DNA of 64,000 bases from Planococcus sp. ISL-109 (GCF_018613655.1 NZ_JAGGPW010000004.1:772627-836626), one strand, 5' to 3'. Numbered from the stretch's first letter, positions 31,928-41,397 are shown. Notes: generated by a model not told the origin, from the sequence alone. Numbers and translations are program-made.

Positions 31928-32693
31928 GGGTATGGCTTCCTTCCGTATGATGGATTTTCCGGACGGAATGCCCATACCACGCTTCACGCTCTTCATCACT
32001 CATCATATGCAACTGGTCTTTAAAGCCGTGGAAATGAATCGTCTGGTTCAAGCACGCAACATGCGTGATGCGGTCTGTCACCGTATCCACGTCATGCGTG
32101 ACGAGGACGAGCGTAATATTGCGCTCGCGGTTGAGAACGGCGAGCATGTCATAAAATGCCTGGACGTTCTGATGGTCGATGCCGACTGTCGGCTCGTCGA
32201 GGATCAGTACTTTCGGCTTGGCGACAAGTGCACGCGCAATAAATACACGCTGCTGCTGTCCGCCCGACAATTCGCTGATGCTGCGGCTTAAAAACGGCTT
32301 CATGCCGACCGCATCCAGCGCTTCTTCGACTTGCTCATCTGTGTTTTTCGGCATTTTGTGGAACAGGCCCGTTTTTTTCACCAAGCCCCCCGCCACCACT
32401 TCCTGAACCGTCGCAGGAAAAGCCGAATTGAACGAATTCGACTTTTGCGAAACATAGCCGATCCATTCACGATGTTTGAACTGGCGTGAATCGATGCCGA
32501 ATAACGCCACGCTGCCTTCCGATGGCCGTATGAGTCCGAGCATAATCTTCAGCAAGGTCGACTTTCCTGAGCCATTCGGGCCGAGTATCGCCAAAAAATC
32601 GCCTTCTTCGACTCTCATCGAGATATGGTCGAGTGCTGTTGTCTGTTCATATTCATAGCTGACTTCTTTTATATCAATTAATGGCGCTGCCAT
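31920..32693 (-). CDS. znuC: Zinc ABC transporter ATP-binding protein
   Basis: A 257-residue ABC ATPase with Walker A GPNGSGKSTLLKIML near residue 37, Q-loop YVSQKSN, signature LSGGQQQRVFIARALV, Walker B VLILDEPTVGID and VTHDVDTV. The C-terminal GSHTHA and other His residues fit a metal transporter. The start at 32693 has an AAGGGG site. First gene of znuC-znuB-zur; a Zur box lies 18 bases upstream. Confidence 0.92.
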   Translation of the reverse strand: MAAPLIDIKEVSYEYEQTTALDHISMRVEEGDFLAILGPNGSGKSTLLKIMLGLIRPSEGSVALFGIDSRQFKHREWIGYVSQKSNSFNSAFPATVQEVVAGGLVKKTGLFHKMPKNTDEQVEEALDAVGMKPFLSRSISELSGGQQQRVFIARALVAKPKVLILDEPTVGIDHQNVQAFYDMLAVLNRERNITLVLVTHDVDTVTDRITHVACLNQTIHFHGFKDQLHMMSDEEREAWYGHSVRKIHHTEGSHTHA

Positions 32694-32710
32694 AGGGACG
32701 CCCCTTTTCC

Positions 32711-32730
32711 AATAATAATGATTACGATTT
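32711..32730 (-). promoter_or_regulatory. Zur box upstream of znuC
   Basis: On the minus strand AAATCGTAATCATTATTATT matches the Bacillus Zur operator AAATCGTAAT-N-ATTACGATTT perfectly in its first half and at most positions of the second. It overlaps the expected transcription start and supports autoregulated zinc repression. Confidence 0.85.
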
Positions 32731-32794
32731 ACTATAGAAAGTATAGAACAGTTGCGCGTGCCTGTAAACCGTTTGGGCTTTACAGACTCGCTTT

Positions 32795-32831
32795 CAAAAA
32801 AAGAAAACAGCACCACGTGGGCGCTGTTTTC
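32795..32831 (-). terminator. Intrinsic terminator after nfo
   Basis: GAAAACAGC (32803-32811) pairs with GCTGTTTTC (32823-32831). The A run at 32796-32802 is a U tract on the minus strand. Confidence 0.85.
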
Positions 32832-32843
32832 AAAACTATGCCG

Positions 32844-33743
32844 TTAAGATTCGAGCGGCATTTTCATTTTTTCAATTGCTGCTGGAGCAAAGATACCCTG
32901 TTTGAACATCTCAATTTCGTATGCATATGGCGCCTTTTTGGTTTTGGCATCAAGGCCGACATATGGAGTTTCCAATATTTTCGGCACGTGCATCAGCTGT
33001 TTATGGTGAACGATGCCATTGAGTGCATCAAAGCCGATTTCGCCGAAGCCGATGTTTTCATGGCGGTCTTTGCCTGCTCCGCGCACGTTTTTGCTGTCGT
33101 TGATATGAAGCACTTGCAGGCGGTCGATGCCGACGATACGGTCGAATTCTGCCAGCACCCCGTCAAAATCTTCTTTGATGTCATAACCAGCGTCGTGGAC
33201 ATGGCATGTATCAAAGCACACCGACAAGCGTTCATTGTTCGTGACGCCGTTGATGATCGCTGCCAGTTCTTCGAAGCTTCTGCCCACTTCACTGCCTTTA
33301 CCGGCCATCGTCTCAAGGGCGATGTTGACCGGGAAATCTTGTGACAGGACCTCGTTCAAACCTTCAATGATTCTTTGTGTGCCCGCTTCGACTCCCGCTC
33401 CGACATGTGCACCGGGGTGCAGAACGATTTGTTCAGCTCCGAGCGCTGCAGTGCGTTCGATTTCCTTTTGCAGAAATTCCACGCCGAGTGCAAAAGTTTC
33501 AGGTTTGGTCGTGTTCGCAATATTAATGATATAAGGTGCGTGGACGATGATATTGGACTGTCCATGTTCCGCCATATGCGCTCTTCCCGCTTCGATATTG
33601 AGTTCCTCGATCGGTTTTCGGCGCGTATTTTGCGGTGCACCGGTGTAGATCATAAACGTAGTGGCGCCGTAAGTGGCGGCTTCTTCGCTCGCACCCAGAA
33701 GCATTTTCTTGCCGCTCATCGACACATGCGATCCTAATAGCAT
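32844..33743 (-). CDS. nfo: Endonuclease IV (AP endonuclease)
   Basis: A 299-residue TIM-barrel enzyme that cuts DNA at abasic sites for base-excision repair. The zinc ligands lie in family signatures: [41 protein letters not shown] and VLHINDSKN...[14 protein letters not shown]. The start has an AAGGGG site 12 bases past the cshB stop, so the two genes form one unit, as yqfR-yqfS do in Bacillus. Confidence 0.95.
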   Translation of the reverse strand: MLLGSHVSMSGKKMLLGASEEAATYGATTFMIYTGAPQNTRRKPIEELNIEAGRAHMAEHGQSNIIVHAPYIINIANTTKPETFALGVEFLQKEIERTAALGAEQIVLHPGAHVGAGVEAGTQRIIEGLNEVLSQDFPVNIALETMAGKGSEVGRSFEELAAIINGVTNNERLSVCFDTCHVHDAGYDIKEDFDGVLAEFDRIVGIDRLQVLHINDSKNVRGAGKDRHENIGFGEIGFDALNGIVHHKQLMHVPKILETPYVGLDAKTKKAPYAYEIEMFKQGIFAPAAIEKMKMPLES

Positions 33744-33754
33744 TTTTTAACCCC

Positions 33755-35050
33755 TTACTTTTTGCGGTTTTTGCGACGTTCCGCTTTTTTGATTTCGTCC
33801 ATTTTCCATTTCATTTTCTTCTTGTACATCGGTTTGACACTTTTCGGTTTATGGACCATGGATTTCGCTTTCACATCCGTTGCATCTTCAGTGCGCACAC
33901 GCTTTTTGCGGCTATGGCGCTCTTTCATGTCAACAAACTCGCCTTTGACGATATCTTTTTGCTGGAACGGAATGCCCATTTTTTCAATTCGCACAATCGC
34001 ATCTTCATCTTCTGGGCTGAATAACGTAATCGCTACGCCTTTCAAGCCGGCGCGTGCAGTACGTCCGACACGGTGAATGAAGAATTCCAGGTCTTCCGGC
34101 AGTTCGTAATTGATGACATGGCTGACGCCTTGGATGTCGATTCCGCGTGCGGCAAGGTCTGTCGCGACGATGTATTGATACTCAAGATCGCGCACTTGTT
34201 TCATCATCTTGACGCGTTCACGCGGCGCCAGATCACCATGGATTTTCCCGACACGCATGCCGCTTTTCGACAATTCTTCCGCGATGTAATCGGCATTCGT
34301 GCGTGTATTGACGAAAATGATCGCAAGATACGGATTAAGGATGTCCATGACTTCCTTCAAACGCTCGACTTTTTTCTTGCTGCGCACAGGAACTAAGTAA
34401 AAGTCCAGCCCTTCAGCTGTCGGCCGCTTGTCACCGATTTTGATGTGCGCCGGGGATGACATGTATTTCTTCAAAAACGGTTTAAGTTTTTCTGGAATCG
34501 TTGCAGAAAAGACATACATTTCCAAGTCATCGCGCATTTTCCCTGCGACTTGGTCGATTTCTTCGATAAAGCCCATGTCGAATGCCAAATCCGCTTCATC
34601 CACAACTAGAACTTTCGCTGTATGGACGAGCAAGGCATTTTCGTTGACCAAATCTTTCAGGCGTCCTGGCGTTCCGATGACGATATGGGGTTGTGTTTTC
34701 AACTTATTGATTGAACGCTGTTTATCCGTCCCGCCGATAAATGATTTCACTTCGATGCCGGAGTCCCCGATCAGTTTCTGGATTTCTTTAAAAATTTGGG
34801 TGCCGAGTTCACGCGTTGGTGCAGCGATGACCGCCTGCACTTCCTGTTTCGAAACATCGACACGCTCAATAATCGGGATGATAAAGCTATGGGTCTTGCC
34901 TGTACCTGTATGGGACTGGCCAATGGCACTGTTTCCACTCATGATTTGTGGAATCATTTCCTTTTGGATCGCTGTCGGTTCTTTGAAACCGAGTTGTTCG
35001 ATCGCCTCAAGCAAAAACGGCTTGAGATTGTATTCGTTGAATTTTGTCAT
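33755..35050 (-). CDS. cshB: DEAD-box RNA helicase CshB
   Basis: A 431-residue helicase. Motifs in order: Q motif, AIGQSHTGTGKTHSF (I), APTRELGTQI (Ia), GTPGRL (Ib), VDEADLAFDMGF (II, DEAD), FSATIP (III), ATDLAARGIDIQGV (V) and HRVGRTARAG (VI). A basic Lys/Arg-rich tail of about 50 residues follows, as in CshB. It is a cytoplasmic RNA remodelling enzyme linked to cold growth in Bacillus. The start has a GGAGGG site. Confidence 0.93.
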   Translation of the reverse strand: MTKFNEYNLKPFLLEAIEQLGFKEPTAIQKEMIPQIMSGNSAIGQSHTGTGKTHSFIIPIIERVDVSKQEVQAVIAAPTRELGTQIFKEIQKLIGDSGIEVKSFIGGTDKQRSINKLKTQPHIVIGTPGRLKDLVNENALLVHTAKVLVVDEADLAFDMGFIEEIDQVAGKMRDDLEMYVFSATIPEKLKPFLKKYMSSPAHIKIGDKRPTAEGLDFYLVPVRSKKKVERLKEVMDILNPYLAIIFVNTRTNADYIAEELSKSGMRVGKIHGDLAPRERVKMMKQVRDLEYQYIVATDLAARGIDIQGVSHVINYELPEDLEFFIHRVGRTARAGLKGVAITLFSPEDEDAIVRIEKMGIPFQQKDIVKGEFVDMKERHSRKKRVRTEDATDVKAKSMVHKPKSVKPMYKKKMKWKMDEIKKAERRKNRKK

Positions 35051-35175
35051 GGGATATATTTCCCTCCTTAAGCTCTAGCTATTATAGCATAAACTGGCTG
35101 TCCTACGCGATGCATCTTTTGTAAAGCGGCTACGTCTCCGTTATAATAAAGTCATGATGTTGAAAGGAGTGCGGA

Positions 35176-36162
35176 TTGATAATGAAAGTAAAAAAGATCT
35201 CGCCAAGAGGCTATTGTTACGGGGTAGTGGATGCTATGGTCATCGCAAAAAATGCGGCCATGGACGAAACTTTGCCGCGCCCGATTTATATACTCGGTAT
35301 GATTGTCCACAATAAACACGTAACGGATGCATTTGAACAAGATGGCATCATTACGCTCGACGGCACCAACCGCCTCGAAATTTTGGAGAAAGTCGAAACC
35401 GGAACGGTCATCTTCACAGCACACGGAGTTTCCCCGCAAGTGCGGGAACTGGCCCGCAGAAAAGGACTTGTTTCGATCGACGCCACTTGCCCGGACGTGA
35501 CGGTCACGCATGACCTGATCCGCGAGAAGACCGCTGAAGGCTACCATATCGTCTATATCGGCAAGAGCGGCCATCCGGAACCGGAAGGCGCAATCGGCGT
35601 AGCTCCGGATCTTGTCCATTTGGTCGAAACGCTCGACGATGTCAACGCGCTGGAGCTGAATGAAGACAAGATCATCATCACCAACCAGACGACGATGAGC
35701 CAGTGGGACGTTGTTCATCTGATGGAGCGGCTAAAAGAACGCTTCCCACACGCTGAAGTGCATAAGGAAATTTGCCTGGCAACGCAAGTGCGCCAAGAAG
35801 CGGTGGCGGAACAAGCGGTCGATGCTGACCTTTTGCTCGTCATTGGTGACCCGATGAGCAATAACTCCAACCGGCTCGCACAAGTATCACAGGACATCGC
35901 CGGTACGCCGGCTTACCGCATTTCCGATTTGTCGGAATTGCAACTGGAATGGCTGGAAGGAATCGATACGGTCGCTTTGACGGCTGGAGCGTCGACACCG
36001 ACACCGATCGTCAAAGAAGTGATGAAGTTCTTGGAGCAATTCGACCACGAAGATCCAGCAACACATAAACTTGATCGTTCGGTACCGCTCAATAAGATTT
36101 TGCCGAAGATCAAACATCCACAACCGTCCAACCGCATCGAACCTTATACGATAAACGAATAG
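35176..36162 (+). CDS. ispH: 4-hydroxy-3-methylbut-2-enyl diphosphate reductase
   Basis: A 328-residue iron-sulfur reductase that makes IPP and DMAPP from HMBPP, the last MEP pathway step. Cluster cysteines are in [10 protein letters not shown] (Cys14), [13 protein letters not shown] near residue 100 and [13 protein letters not shown] near residue 200; ITNQTTMS and [10 protein letters not shown] are also typical. The start may be the TTG at 35176 (6 bases after AGGAG) or the ATG at 35182 (12 bases after). It diverges from cshB. Confidence 0.95.
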   Translation: MIMKVKKISPRGYCYGVVDAMVIAKNAAMDETLPRPIYILGMIVHNKHVTDAFEQDGIITLDGTNRLEILEKVETGTVIFTAHGVSPQVRELARRKGLVSIDATCPDVTVTHDLIREKTAEGYHIVYIGKSGHPEPEGAIGVAPDLVHLVETLDDVNALELNEDKIIITNQTTMSQWDVVHLMERLKERFPHAEVHKEICLATQVRQEAVAEQAVDADLLLVIGDPMSNNSNRLAQVSQDIAGTPAYRISDLSELQLEWLEGIDTVALTAGASTPTPIVKEVMKFLEQFDHEDPATHKLDRSVPLNKILPKIKHPQPSNRIEPYTINE

Positions 36163-36163
36163 A

Positions 36164-36196
36164 TAAAAAAAGAGGCCAACAATGGCCTCTTTTTTT
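36164..36196. terminator. Bidirectional terminator after ispH
   Basis: AAAAAAAGAGGCC pairs with GGCCTCTTTTTTT around AACAAT. U runs exist in both directions, so it can also end minus-strand transcripts coming through the repeat from yqfO. Confidence 0.9.
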
Positions 36197-36202
36197 ATCC
36201 CG

Positions 36203-36325
36203 CTTTAACGATCAGTAAAAACTCCCACTTCTTCGAACCGGAAGTTTCAACTGGCCATATAAGTCCGATTGGATCAACTAACACTCAGTGAGGCTTCATG
36301 CCTCACTGAGTGAAGTTTCTCTTTA
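36203..36325 (-). repeat. Structured 3'-end repeat, copy B (after yqfO)
   Basis: Read on the minus strand, it starts at the yqfO stop codon with TAAAGAGAAACTTCACTC and forms a perfect 13-bp hairpin (CACTCAGTGAGGC with GCCTCACTGAGTG). It continues GTTAGTTGATCCAATCGGACTT, identical to copy A, then forms a second hairpin (AAACTTCC with GGGAGTTT, outer CAGT/ACTG). Hairpin arms differ from copy A while pairing is kept. It ends about 36203 near the ispH terminator. Confidence 0.75.
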
Positions 36326-37435
36326 TTGAATCCGGAACGGCTCGGTATTCACTTCGGATGGCAAAAATTCGCATTGCCAGTTTTGCCCGTTCTGCGCCAT
36401 GTGCTTGACGACGCCCTGGACCATCACTTTCTCGACGTGATGCCCCGGGTCGACGACAGACAAGCCGATTGCTTCGGCGTCCTGCGCGACATGGAAATAA
36501 AGATCTCCTGTTACGTATGCATCGGCTCCGGCGCGTTTGGCCTGCTGGATGTATTTATTGCCGTCACCTCCGAGCACCGCTACTTTCTTAATAAGCGTAT
36601 CTGCGTTGCCGACAACGCGCACAAACGGCACGTCCAAACTCTGTTTCACATGGTCAGCAAAAGCCTGTAAACTCATTTCCTGCTTTAGGCGCCCGATGCG
36701 GCCAAGTCCCATCGGCAGCTCTTTGTTTTCCAGCGTAAAGACGTCGAATGCCGGCTCTTCGTATGGGTGTGCGGTGACCATGGCCCGGATGACGCGGTCT
36801 TTATGAGCTTTTCTGACAACCACTTCGATTTTCGACTCTGCTGTCATTTCCATTTTGCCGGCTTGACCGATAAACGGATCCGCTGAATCGGATGGACGGA
36901 AGCGCCCCGTGCCGGATAATGTGTAGCTGCAATGGTCGTAATCCCCGATCGCGCCTGCCCCTGCATCCCCGAATGCTTTTCTCACTTGTTCTTCGTGGCT
37001 TTCCGGAACGAACACGGCAATTTTCACCAATTCCGCTTCATAGGTCGTCACTAAAACATCCGTATCGGTCAATTCAAGTGCATCTGCCAGCAAATCATTG
37101 ACGCCGCCCTGTGCGACGTCCAAATTGGTGTGCGCTGCATATACTGCAATATCATTTTTGATCAATTTCTCCATCAATTTGCCTTGCGGAAAATCCGTCT
37201 GCAAGTTTTTCAACGGACGGAAAATCGGTGGATGATGCGCAATGATCAACCCCGCCCCTTTTTCGATTGCTTCATCTACTACCGCCTCATTGACATCCAA
37301 TGTCACGAGCACGCGCTCGATCTTTTTATTCAATGTGCCGACGTGAAGACCGATCGGATCGCCTTCCATCGCCAAGTATTTCGGCGACCACTTTTCAAAT
37401 TCTTCGATGATTTGCTGCCCGTTAGGAATTTTCAT
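36323..37435 (-). CDS. yqfO: Nif3-like dinuclear metal centre protein (YqfO)
   Basis: A 370-residue Nif3/GTP cyclohydrolase I type 2-like protein. The split Nif3 domain is visible as LIIAHHPPIFRPLKNLQ near residue 64, YAAHTNLDVAQGGVND near residue 99 and the C-terminal DAYVTGDLYFHVAQDAEAIGLSVVDPGHHVEK, with a PII-like inserted domain between (residues about 135-240, EPAFDVF). The His/Asp/Glu residues hold two metals. Biochemical role is uncertain. The start overlaps the trmK stop by 14 bases; its own stop begins repeat copy B. Confidence 0.92.
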   Translation of the reverse strand: MKIPNGQQIIEEFEKWSPKYLAMEGDPIGLHVGTLNKKIERVLVTLDVNEAVVDEAIEKGAGLIIAHHPPIFRPLKNLQTDFPQGKLMEKLIKNDIAVYAAHTNLDVAQGGVNDLLADALELTDTDVLVTTYEAELVKIAVFVPESHEEQVRKAFGDAGAGAIGDYDHCSYTLSGTGRFRPSDSADPFIGQAGKMEMTAESKIEVVVRKAHKDRVIRAMVTAHPYEEPAFDVFTLENKELPMGLGRIGRLKQEMSLQAFADHVKQSLDVPFVRVVGNADTLIKKVAVLGGDGNKYIQQAKRAGADAYVTGDLYFHVAQDAEAIGLSVVDPGHHVEKVMVQGVVKHMAQNGQNWQCEFLPSEVNTEPFRIQ

Positions 37436-38135
37436 CAGCGAACACCTCTTCCATCAATGCGATTTTTTCGAGCAGTTGCTCTTTTTTCATGCGAATGTCT
37501 GGGGTTTCTTCCGCCTTCTCCATGCGCTCAGCAATCGCCTTCCATTGTGTTGCTTCTCGCTGCCATTTTTCCTGAAACGTTTCATTTTGGCGTGTCAGCA
37601 AAATAGGTCCGAACAATAATTGCTTTGCATCCAGCTCGACTGGTTCCGAGCTCTGCTCCAATACAACGATTTCATAGATTTTTTCTTTTTCTTTTAAAAT
37701 GTCTTCTGCAACTATCTTCCATTGATTGCGGACCGCCCATTCCCGAATCGCTTGTGCGTGGACATTCGGCTGCAAAACGAGGCGCGCCACCCCTTTCAAG
37801 CGTTCATTTCCCTCAGCTAAAATGGAAGCGATCAGCGAGCCGCCCATGCCGGCGATGGTGACCGCGGTAATGCCATCTTGCGGTTCGATTGCTTCAAGTC
37901 CAGGTGCCAAGCGGACGGTAATTTTATCTTCAAGCCCTTCCTCACGCACTTGCTTTTTGGCAGATTCGTATGGTCCTTTGACTATTTCCCCGGCGACTGC
38001 GCGGCTCGCAGTTCCTATATGTACGAGCTGGCAAGGCAAATAAGCGTGGTCGGAGCCAATGTCAGCGACGACCGCACCTTGTTGTACGTACTCTGCCACT
38101 TTCATTAATCGTTGTGATAATTGCTGTGCATTCAT
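37422..38135 (-). CDS. trmK: tRNA (adenine22-N1)-methyltransferase TrmK
   Basis: A 237-residue SAM-dependent methyltransferase that makes m1A22 in tRNA. The SAM motif VVADIGSDHAYLPCQLV is at residues about 23-40, the catalytic-region AVTIAGMGGSLIASIL near residue 97, and LVLQPNVHAQAIREW follows; the C-terminus is a helical coil. Corresponds to yqfN. The ATG at 38135 has an AGGGGG site. It is coupled to yqfO. Confidence 0.92.
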   Translation of the reverse strand: MNAQQLSQRLMKVAEYVQQGAVVADIGSDHAYLPCQLVHIGTASRAVAGEIVKGPYESAKKQVREEGLEDKITVRLAPGLEAIEPQDGITAVTIAGMGGSLIASILAEGNERLKGVARLVLQPNVHAQAIREWAVRNQWKIVAEDILKEKEKIYEIVVLEQSSEPVELDAKQLLFGPILLTRQNETFQEKWQREATQWKAIAERMEKAEETPDIRMKKEQLLEKIALMEEVFADENS

Positions 38136-38155
38136 AAATATCCCCCTAAGTGACA

Positions 38156-38190
38156 AAAAACCCTTAGCTCCAGAAGAACCAAGGGTTTTT
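38156..38190 (-). terminator. Terminator after cccA
   Basis: AAAAACCCTT (38156-38165) pairs with AAGGGTTTTT (38181-38190), leaving a U run on the minus strand right after the cccA stop. Confidence 0.85.
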
Positions 38191-38194
38191 GATG

Positions 38195-38587
38195 CTATTC
38201 GAGTGTCAATACCCACTCAGCCATTGCTGTTGCGTTTTCTTCTGGAACAGTGCCCGCTGGCATTGTGCCTTTACCGTTAATAAGAATTTCTTCGATTTCT
38301 TCTTGTGAAAGTGCCGTGCCGACTAGTGTTGGGCCAACTCCGCCTTCATAGCTTGAACCGTGACAAGAAACACAGCTTGCTTGTGCGTGAGCTTCTGGAT
38401 CGAAGTCACCGCTTGCTGCTTCTTCTCCGCCTTCGCCTTCGCCTTCAGCCGCTTCGCCGCCTTCTTCTGCAGCTTGTTCTTCAGCGATTTCAGCTTCATT
38501 GTTAACTCCTTCCAATGATAGGAAGAAAATTAGGCCAATCCCGAAAGCCATGATTAAGATATAAGGTACAATTGCATTCTTTTGCAT
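38195..38587 (-). CDS. cccA: Membrane-anchored cytochrome c550
   Basis: A 130-residue c-type cytochrome. One N-terminal membrane helix (residues about 7-26) is followed by a very acidic Glu/Gly/Ala linker (residues about 30-65), then the heme-binding SCVSCHG near residue 72 and the Met ligand in GTMPAG near residue 107. It carries electrons on the outer membrane face in the respiratory chain. The GGAGGGG site supports the start. Unlike in B. subtilis, where cccA follows sigA directly, an acyl-CoA dehydrogenase gene lies between. Confidence 0.93.
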   Translation of the reverse strand: MQKNAIVPYILIMAFGIGLIFFLSLEGVNNEAEIAEEQAAEEGGEAAEGEGEGGEEAASGDFDPEAHAQASCVSCHGSSYEGGVGPTLVGTALSQEEIEEILINGKGTMPAGTVPEENATAMAEWVLTLE

Positions 38588-38796
38588 CCGTTACCCCTCC
38601 TTCTACTGTGTTCTGCTTGATGATAGTATAAGTATCATTCATTATTGTACTGTATTATCCAGTAAACGAAAAGCCATAATGAATAATATTTGCCGGATTG
38701 TGACAAAATCAGTAAAATCACTGGATTGGGTTGACGGCTATTACCAAGCAAGAAAACCACACAGTTCTTTTCAGCCAAACTATTGAAAACCTTGGA

Positions 38797-39936
38797 TCAG
38801 CAGCCGACCAGACGCGAAATGACCATGCGCTGCACTTCAGACGTCCCTTCGCCGATCTCCAAAAGTTTCGCATCGCGCATGTAGCGCTCCACTTCGTATT
38901 CCTTCATATAGCCATAGCCGCCGTGGATCTGAATCGCTTCATTGGCCACTTCCATCGCCATTTCGGATGCATATAGTTTAGCCATGGACGCTTCTTTCGT
39001 AAACGGCCGCCCCTGGTCTTTCAGCCAAGCTGCTTTATAAACCATATTGCGCGCCAATTCGATCTTCATCGCCATATCGGCCAGTTTAAATTGCGTCACT
39101 TGAAATTCCGATAAAGTTTTGCCGAACTGCTTGCGCTCTTTGGCGTAAGCCAGCGCTTTGTTGAACGCTCCTTGTGCAATTCCGACAGCCATCGCGGCGA
39201 TGCCGATCCGGCCGCCATCAAGCGTCACAAGGAATTGCTTAAAGCCTTCCCCGCGCTTGCCGAGCAGGTTTTCTTTCGGCACACGCACGTTTTCAAGCAC
39301 GAGTTCTGTCGTATTCGATGCGTTCAAGCCCATTTTTTCGTAATTATCGATAATCGTGAAGCCTTCTGCATCGGTCGGCACAATGATCGCACTGATCTCT
39401 TTTTTGCCGTCGTTCATGCCGGTGATTGCCGTAATCGCCAAATGCTTCGCGTGGCTGGCGTTTGTGATATATACTTTCGATCCGTTAATGACCCAGTCGT
39501 CGCCGTCTTCTACCGCGCGGGTTTCCGTTCCCCCGGCATCCGACCCGGCATTCGGTTCTGTCAGCCCGAATGCACCGAACGACTCCCCAGAACAAATCGG
39601 CGTCAAATACTTCTGTTTCTGCTCTTCTGTCCCGAACAAGCTGAGGGGTGCGCCGCCAAGTGAAATATGTGCGGAATACGTGATGCCAGTAGAAGCACAG
39701 ACGCGGCTCAATTCTTCCGTGACGATTGCAAAACTAGTCGTATCCGCTCCTGCTCCGCCATAAGCCTCATCAAACGGCAATCCCATCATCCCCATGTCGG
39801 ATAGCTGTTTGAATGCTTCTTTCGGAAACTCCTTTGTGCGGTCGCGGTCGACTGCCCCTGGCGCTACCACTTTATCAGCGAATTCCCGCATCGTTTTTTT
39901 GATCATCTGTTGTTCTTGCGTCAAATCGAAATTCAT
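38797..39936 (-). CDS. Acyl-CoA dehydrogenase (short-chain/butyryl type)
   Basis: A 379-residue FAD enzyme that oxidises acyl-CoA to enoyl-CoA in beta-oxidation. Features are GAFGLTEPNAGSDAGGTETRA (FAD contact) near residue 120, VYITNASHA, ERKQFGKTLSEFQ, the IHGGYGYMKEYEVERYMRDAK block with the catalytic Glu of EYEVERYMRD near residue 360 and EGTSEVQRMVISR at the C-terminus. Closest in type to MmgC/Bcd. It appears as a single gene with its own promoter and a cre site, so glucose repression is expected. Confidence 0.92.
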   Translation of the reverse strand: MNFDLTQEQQMIKKTMREFADKVVAPGAVDRDRTKEFPKEAFKQLSDMGMMGLPFDEAYGGAGADTTSFAIVTEELSRVCASTGITYSAHISLGGAPLSLFGTEEQKQKYLTPICSGESFGAFGLTEPNAGSDAGGTETRAVEDGDDWVINGSKVYITNASHAKHLAITAITGMNDGKKEISAIIVPTDAEGFTIIDNYEKMGLNASNTTELVLENVRVPKENLLGKRGEGFKQFLVTLDGGRIGIAAMAVGIAQGAFNKALAYAKERKQFGKTLSEFQVTQFKLADMAMKIELARNMVYKAAWLKDQGRPFTKEASMAKLYASEMAMEVANEAIQIHGGYGYMKEYEVERYMRDAKLLEIGEGTSEVQRMVISRLVGC

Positions 39937-39955
39937 TTTTATTACATCCCCTTTG

Positions 39956-39969
39956 TGTATGCGCTTTCA
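39956..39969. promoter_or_regulatory. CcpA cre site upstream of the acyl-CoA dehydrogenase
   Basis: TGTATGCGCTTTCA matches the cre consensus TGWAANCGNTNWCA at all but one defined position. It lies 20-33 bases before the start codon, just downstream of the -10 element, the usual place for CcpA repression. Confidence 0.65.
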
Positions 39970-39975
39970 CTATTC

Positions 39976-40005
39976 ATTATATAGGAAAAATTCCGACACA
40001 ATCAA
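39976..40005 (-). promoter_or_regulatory. Promoter of the acyl-CoA dehydrogenase gene
   Basis: On the minus strand TTGATT (40000-40005) and TATAAT (39976-39981) are separated by 18 bp. Confidence 0.55.
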
Positions 40006-40173
40006 GGCATAACAAAAAAGTTATTCTTACAACATCCATGCCGCTCTTTATTCTAATTAAGGTAAACCGAAGAATCCTTTCTCCAGTCACCTCTACTGGT
40101 CTTCGGTGTCTTTGTCATGTTATTCTTATCGGCTGAACTGATTTCCACTTAATCCGATCCTTTTTTGACTCAC

Positions 40174-40203
40174 AAAAACCCCCCCAGCAAATGCTAGGGG
40201 GTT
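40174..40203 (-). terminator. Intrinsic terminator after sigA
   Basis: AACCCCC pairs with GGGGGTT and AGCA with TGCT; the A run at 40174-40178 is a U tract on the minus strand. It lies just past the sigA stop. Confidence 0.9.
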
Positions 40204-40208
40204 AATTT

Positions 40209-41363
40209 TTATTCCAGGAAATCTTTCAATCGTTTGCTGCGTGAAGGATGGCGCAGTTTACGCAGTGCTTTCGCTTCGATTTGGCGTATGCGTTCGCGCG
40301 TGACGCCGAACACTTTGCCCACTTCTTCAAGTGTGCGCGTACGGCCGTCATCAAGCCCGAAACGCAAGCGCAAAACATTTTCTTCGCGGTCTGTCAACGT
40401 ATCAAGTACATCTTCAAGTTGCTCTTTCAATAATTCATAAGCGGCGTGGTCCGATGGCGACTGCGCATCGGAGTCTTCAATGAAGTCGCCCAAATGCGAA
40501 TCGTCTTCTTCGCCGATCGGTGTTTCCAGCGACACCGGCTCTTGAGCGATCTTGAGGATTTCACGCACTTTTTCAGGCAATAAATCCATTTCTTCGCCGA
40601 TTTCTTCCGGTGAAGGTTCGCGTCCTAGATCCTGCAGCAGCTGGCGCTGGACGCGGATCAATTTATTGATCGTTTCGACCATATGGACCGGGATGCGGAT
40701 GGTCCGCGCTTGGTCAGCAATAGCGCGTGTAATCGCCTGACGGATCCACCAAGTGGCGTAGGTGCTGAATTTAAAGCCTTTCGAGTAGTCGAATTTTTCC
40801 ACAGCTTTGATAAGGCCCATGTTGCCTTCTTGGATCAGATCCAGGAACAGCATGCCGCGTCCGACATAGCGTTTCGCGATTGAGACGACAAGGCGCAAGT
40901 TCGCTTCCGCCAAACGTTTTTTGGCTTCTTCGTCGCCTTGTTCAATCAATTTCGCGAGGCGGACTTCTTCTTCCGCTTTCAAAAGATCGACTCGCCCGAT
41001 TTCTTTCAAGTACATGCGGACCGGATCGTTGATTTTGATGCCTGGCGGGACGCTCAGGTCGTTCAAATCAAATTTATCTTCGGTCGGCTTCATGAGACGA
41101 TCCAAATGTTCCTCGTCATCACTTTTCCGTTCGAGTTCGATGCCGTGCCCTTCTAGTTGATCAATGAATTCCTCCACTTGATCTGATTCCATTTCAAAAA
41201 CAGCCAATTTATCGGCAATCTGTTCGTAGTTCAGTTCTCCGGTTTTTTTCCCTTGTTCGACCAGTTGCTTTTTCGCATCTTCGACAGTTGCTTCCGGGCC
41301 TTCAGCAGGCAGCGGGATGTTATTTGTTACGACTTCTGTTTGGCGTTCAGATTTCTCGGCCAT
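40209..41363 (-). CDS. sigA: Primary RNA polymerase sigma factor SigA
   Basis: A 384-residue group 1 sigma factor. Region 1.2/2 is visible from [16 protein letters not shown] (about residue 113), the -10 recognition helix [20 protein letters not shown] near residues 215-235, region 3 HMVETINKL and region 4 with -35 recognition [30 protein letters not shown] at the end. The start at 41363 has an AAAGGAGG site. It follows dnaG by 34 bases, the standard macromolecular-synthesis operon without rpsU. Confidence 0.97.
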   Translation of the reverse strand: MAEKSERQTEVVTNNIPLPAEGPEATVEDAKKQLVEQGKKTGELNYEQIADKLAVFEMESDQVEEFIDQLEGHGIELERKSDDEEHLDRLMKPTEDKFDLNDLSVPPGIKINDPVRMYLKEIGRVDLLKAEEEVRLAKLIEQGDEEAKKRLAEANLRLVVSIAKRYVGRGMLFLDLIQEGNMGLIKAVEKFDYSKGFKFSTYATWWIRQAITRAIADQARTIRIPVHMVETINKLIRVQRQLLQDLGREPSPEEIGEEMDLLPEKVREILKIAQEPVSLETPIGEEDDSHLGDFIEDSDAQSPSDHAAYELLKEQLEDVLDTLTDREENVLRLRFGLDDGRTRTLEEVGKVFGVTRERIRQIEAKALRKLRHPSRSKRLKDFLE

Positions 41364-41397
41364 ACAATTTTCCTCCTTTAGAAAAAACCGGAATATT

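Noticed and set aside
32718-33344. 208-codon plus-strand open frame opposite nfo
   Set aside because: It is antisense to a complete nfo gene and has no start signals.
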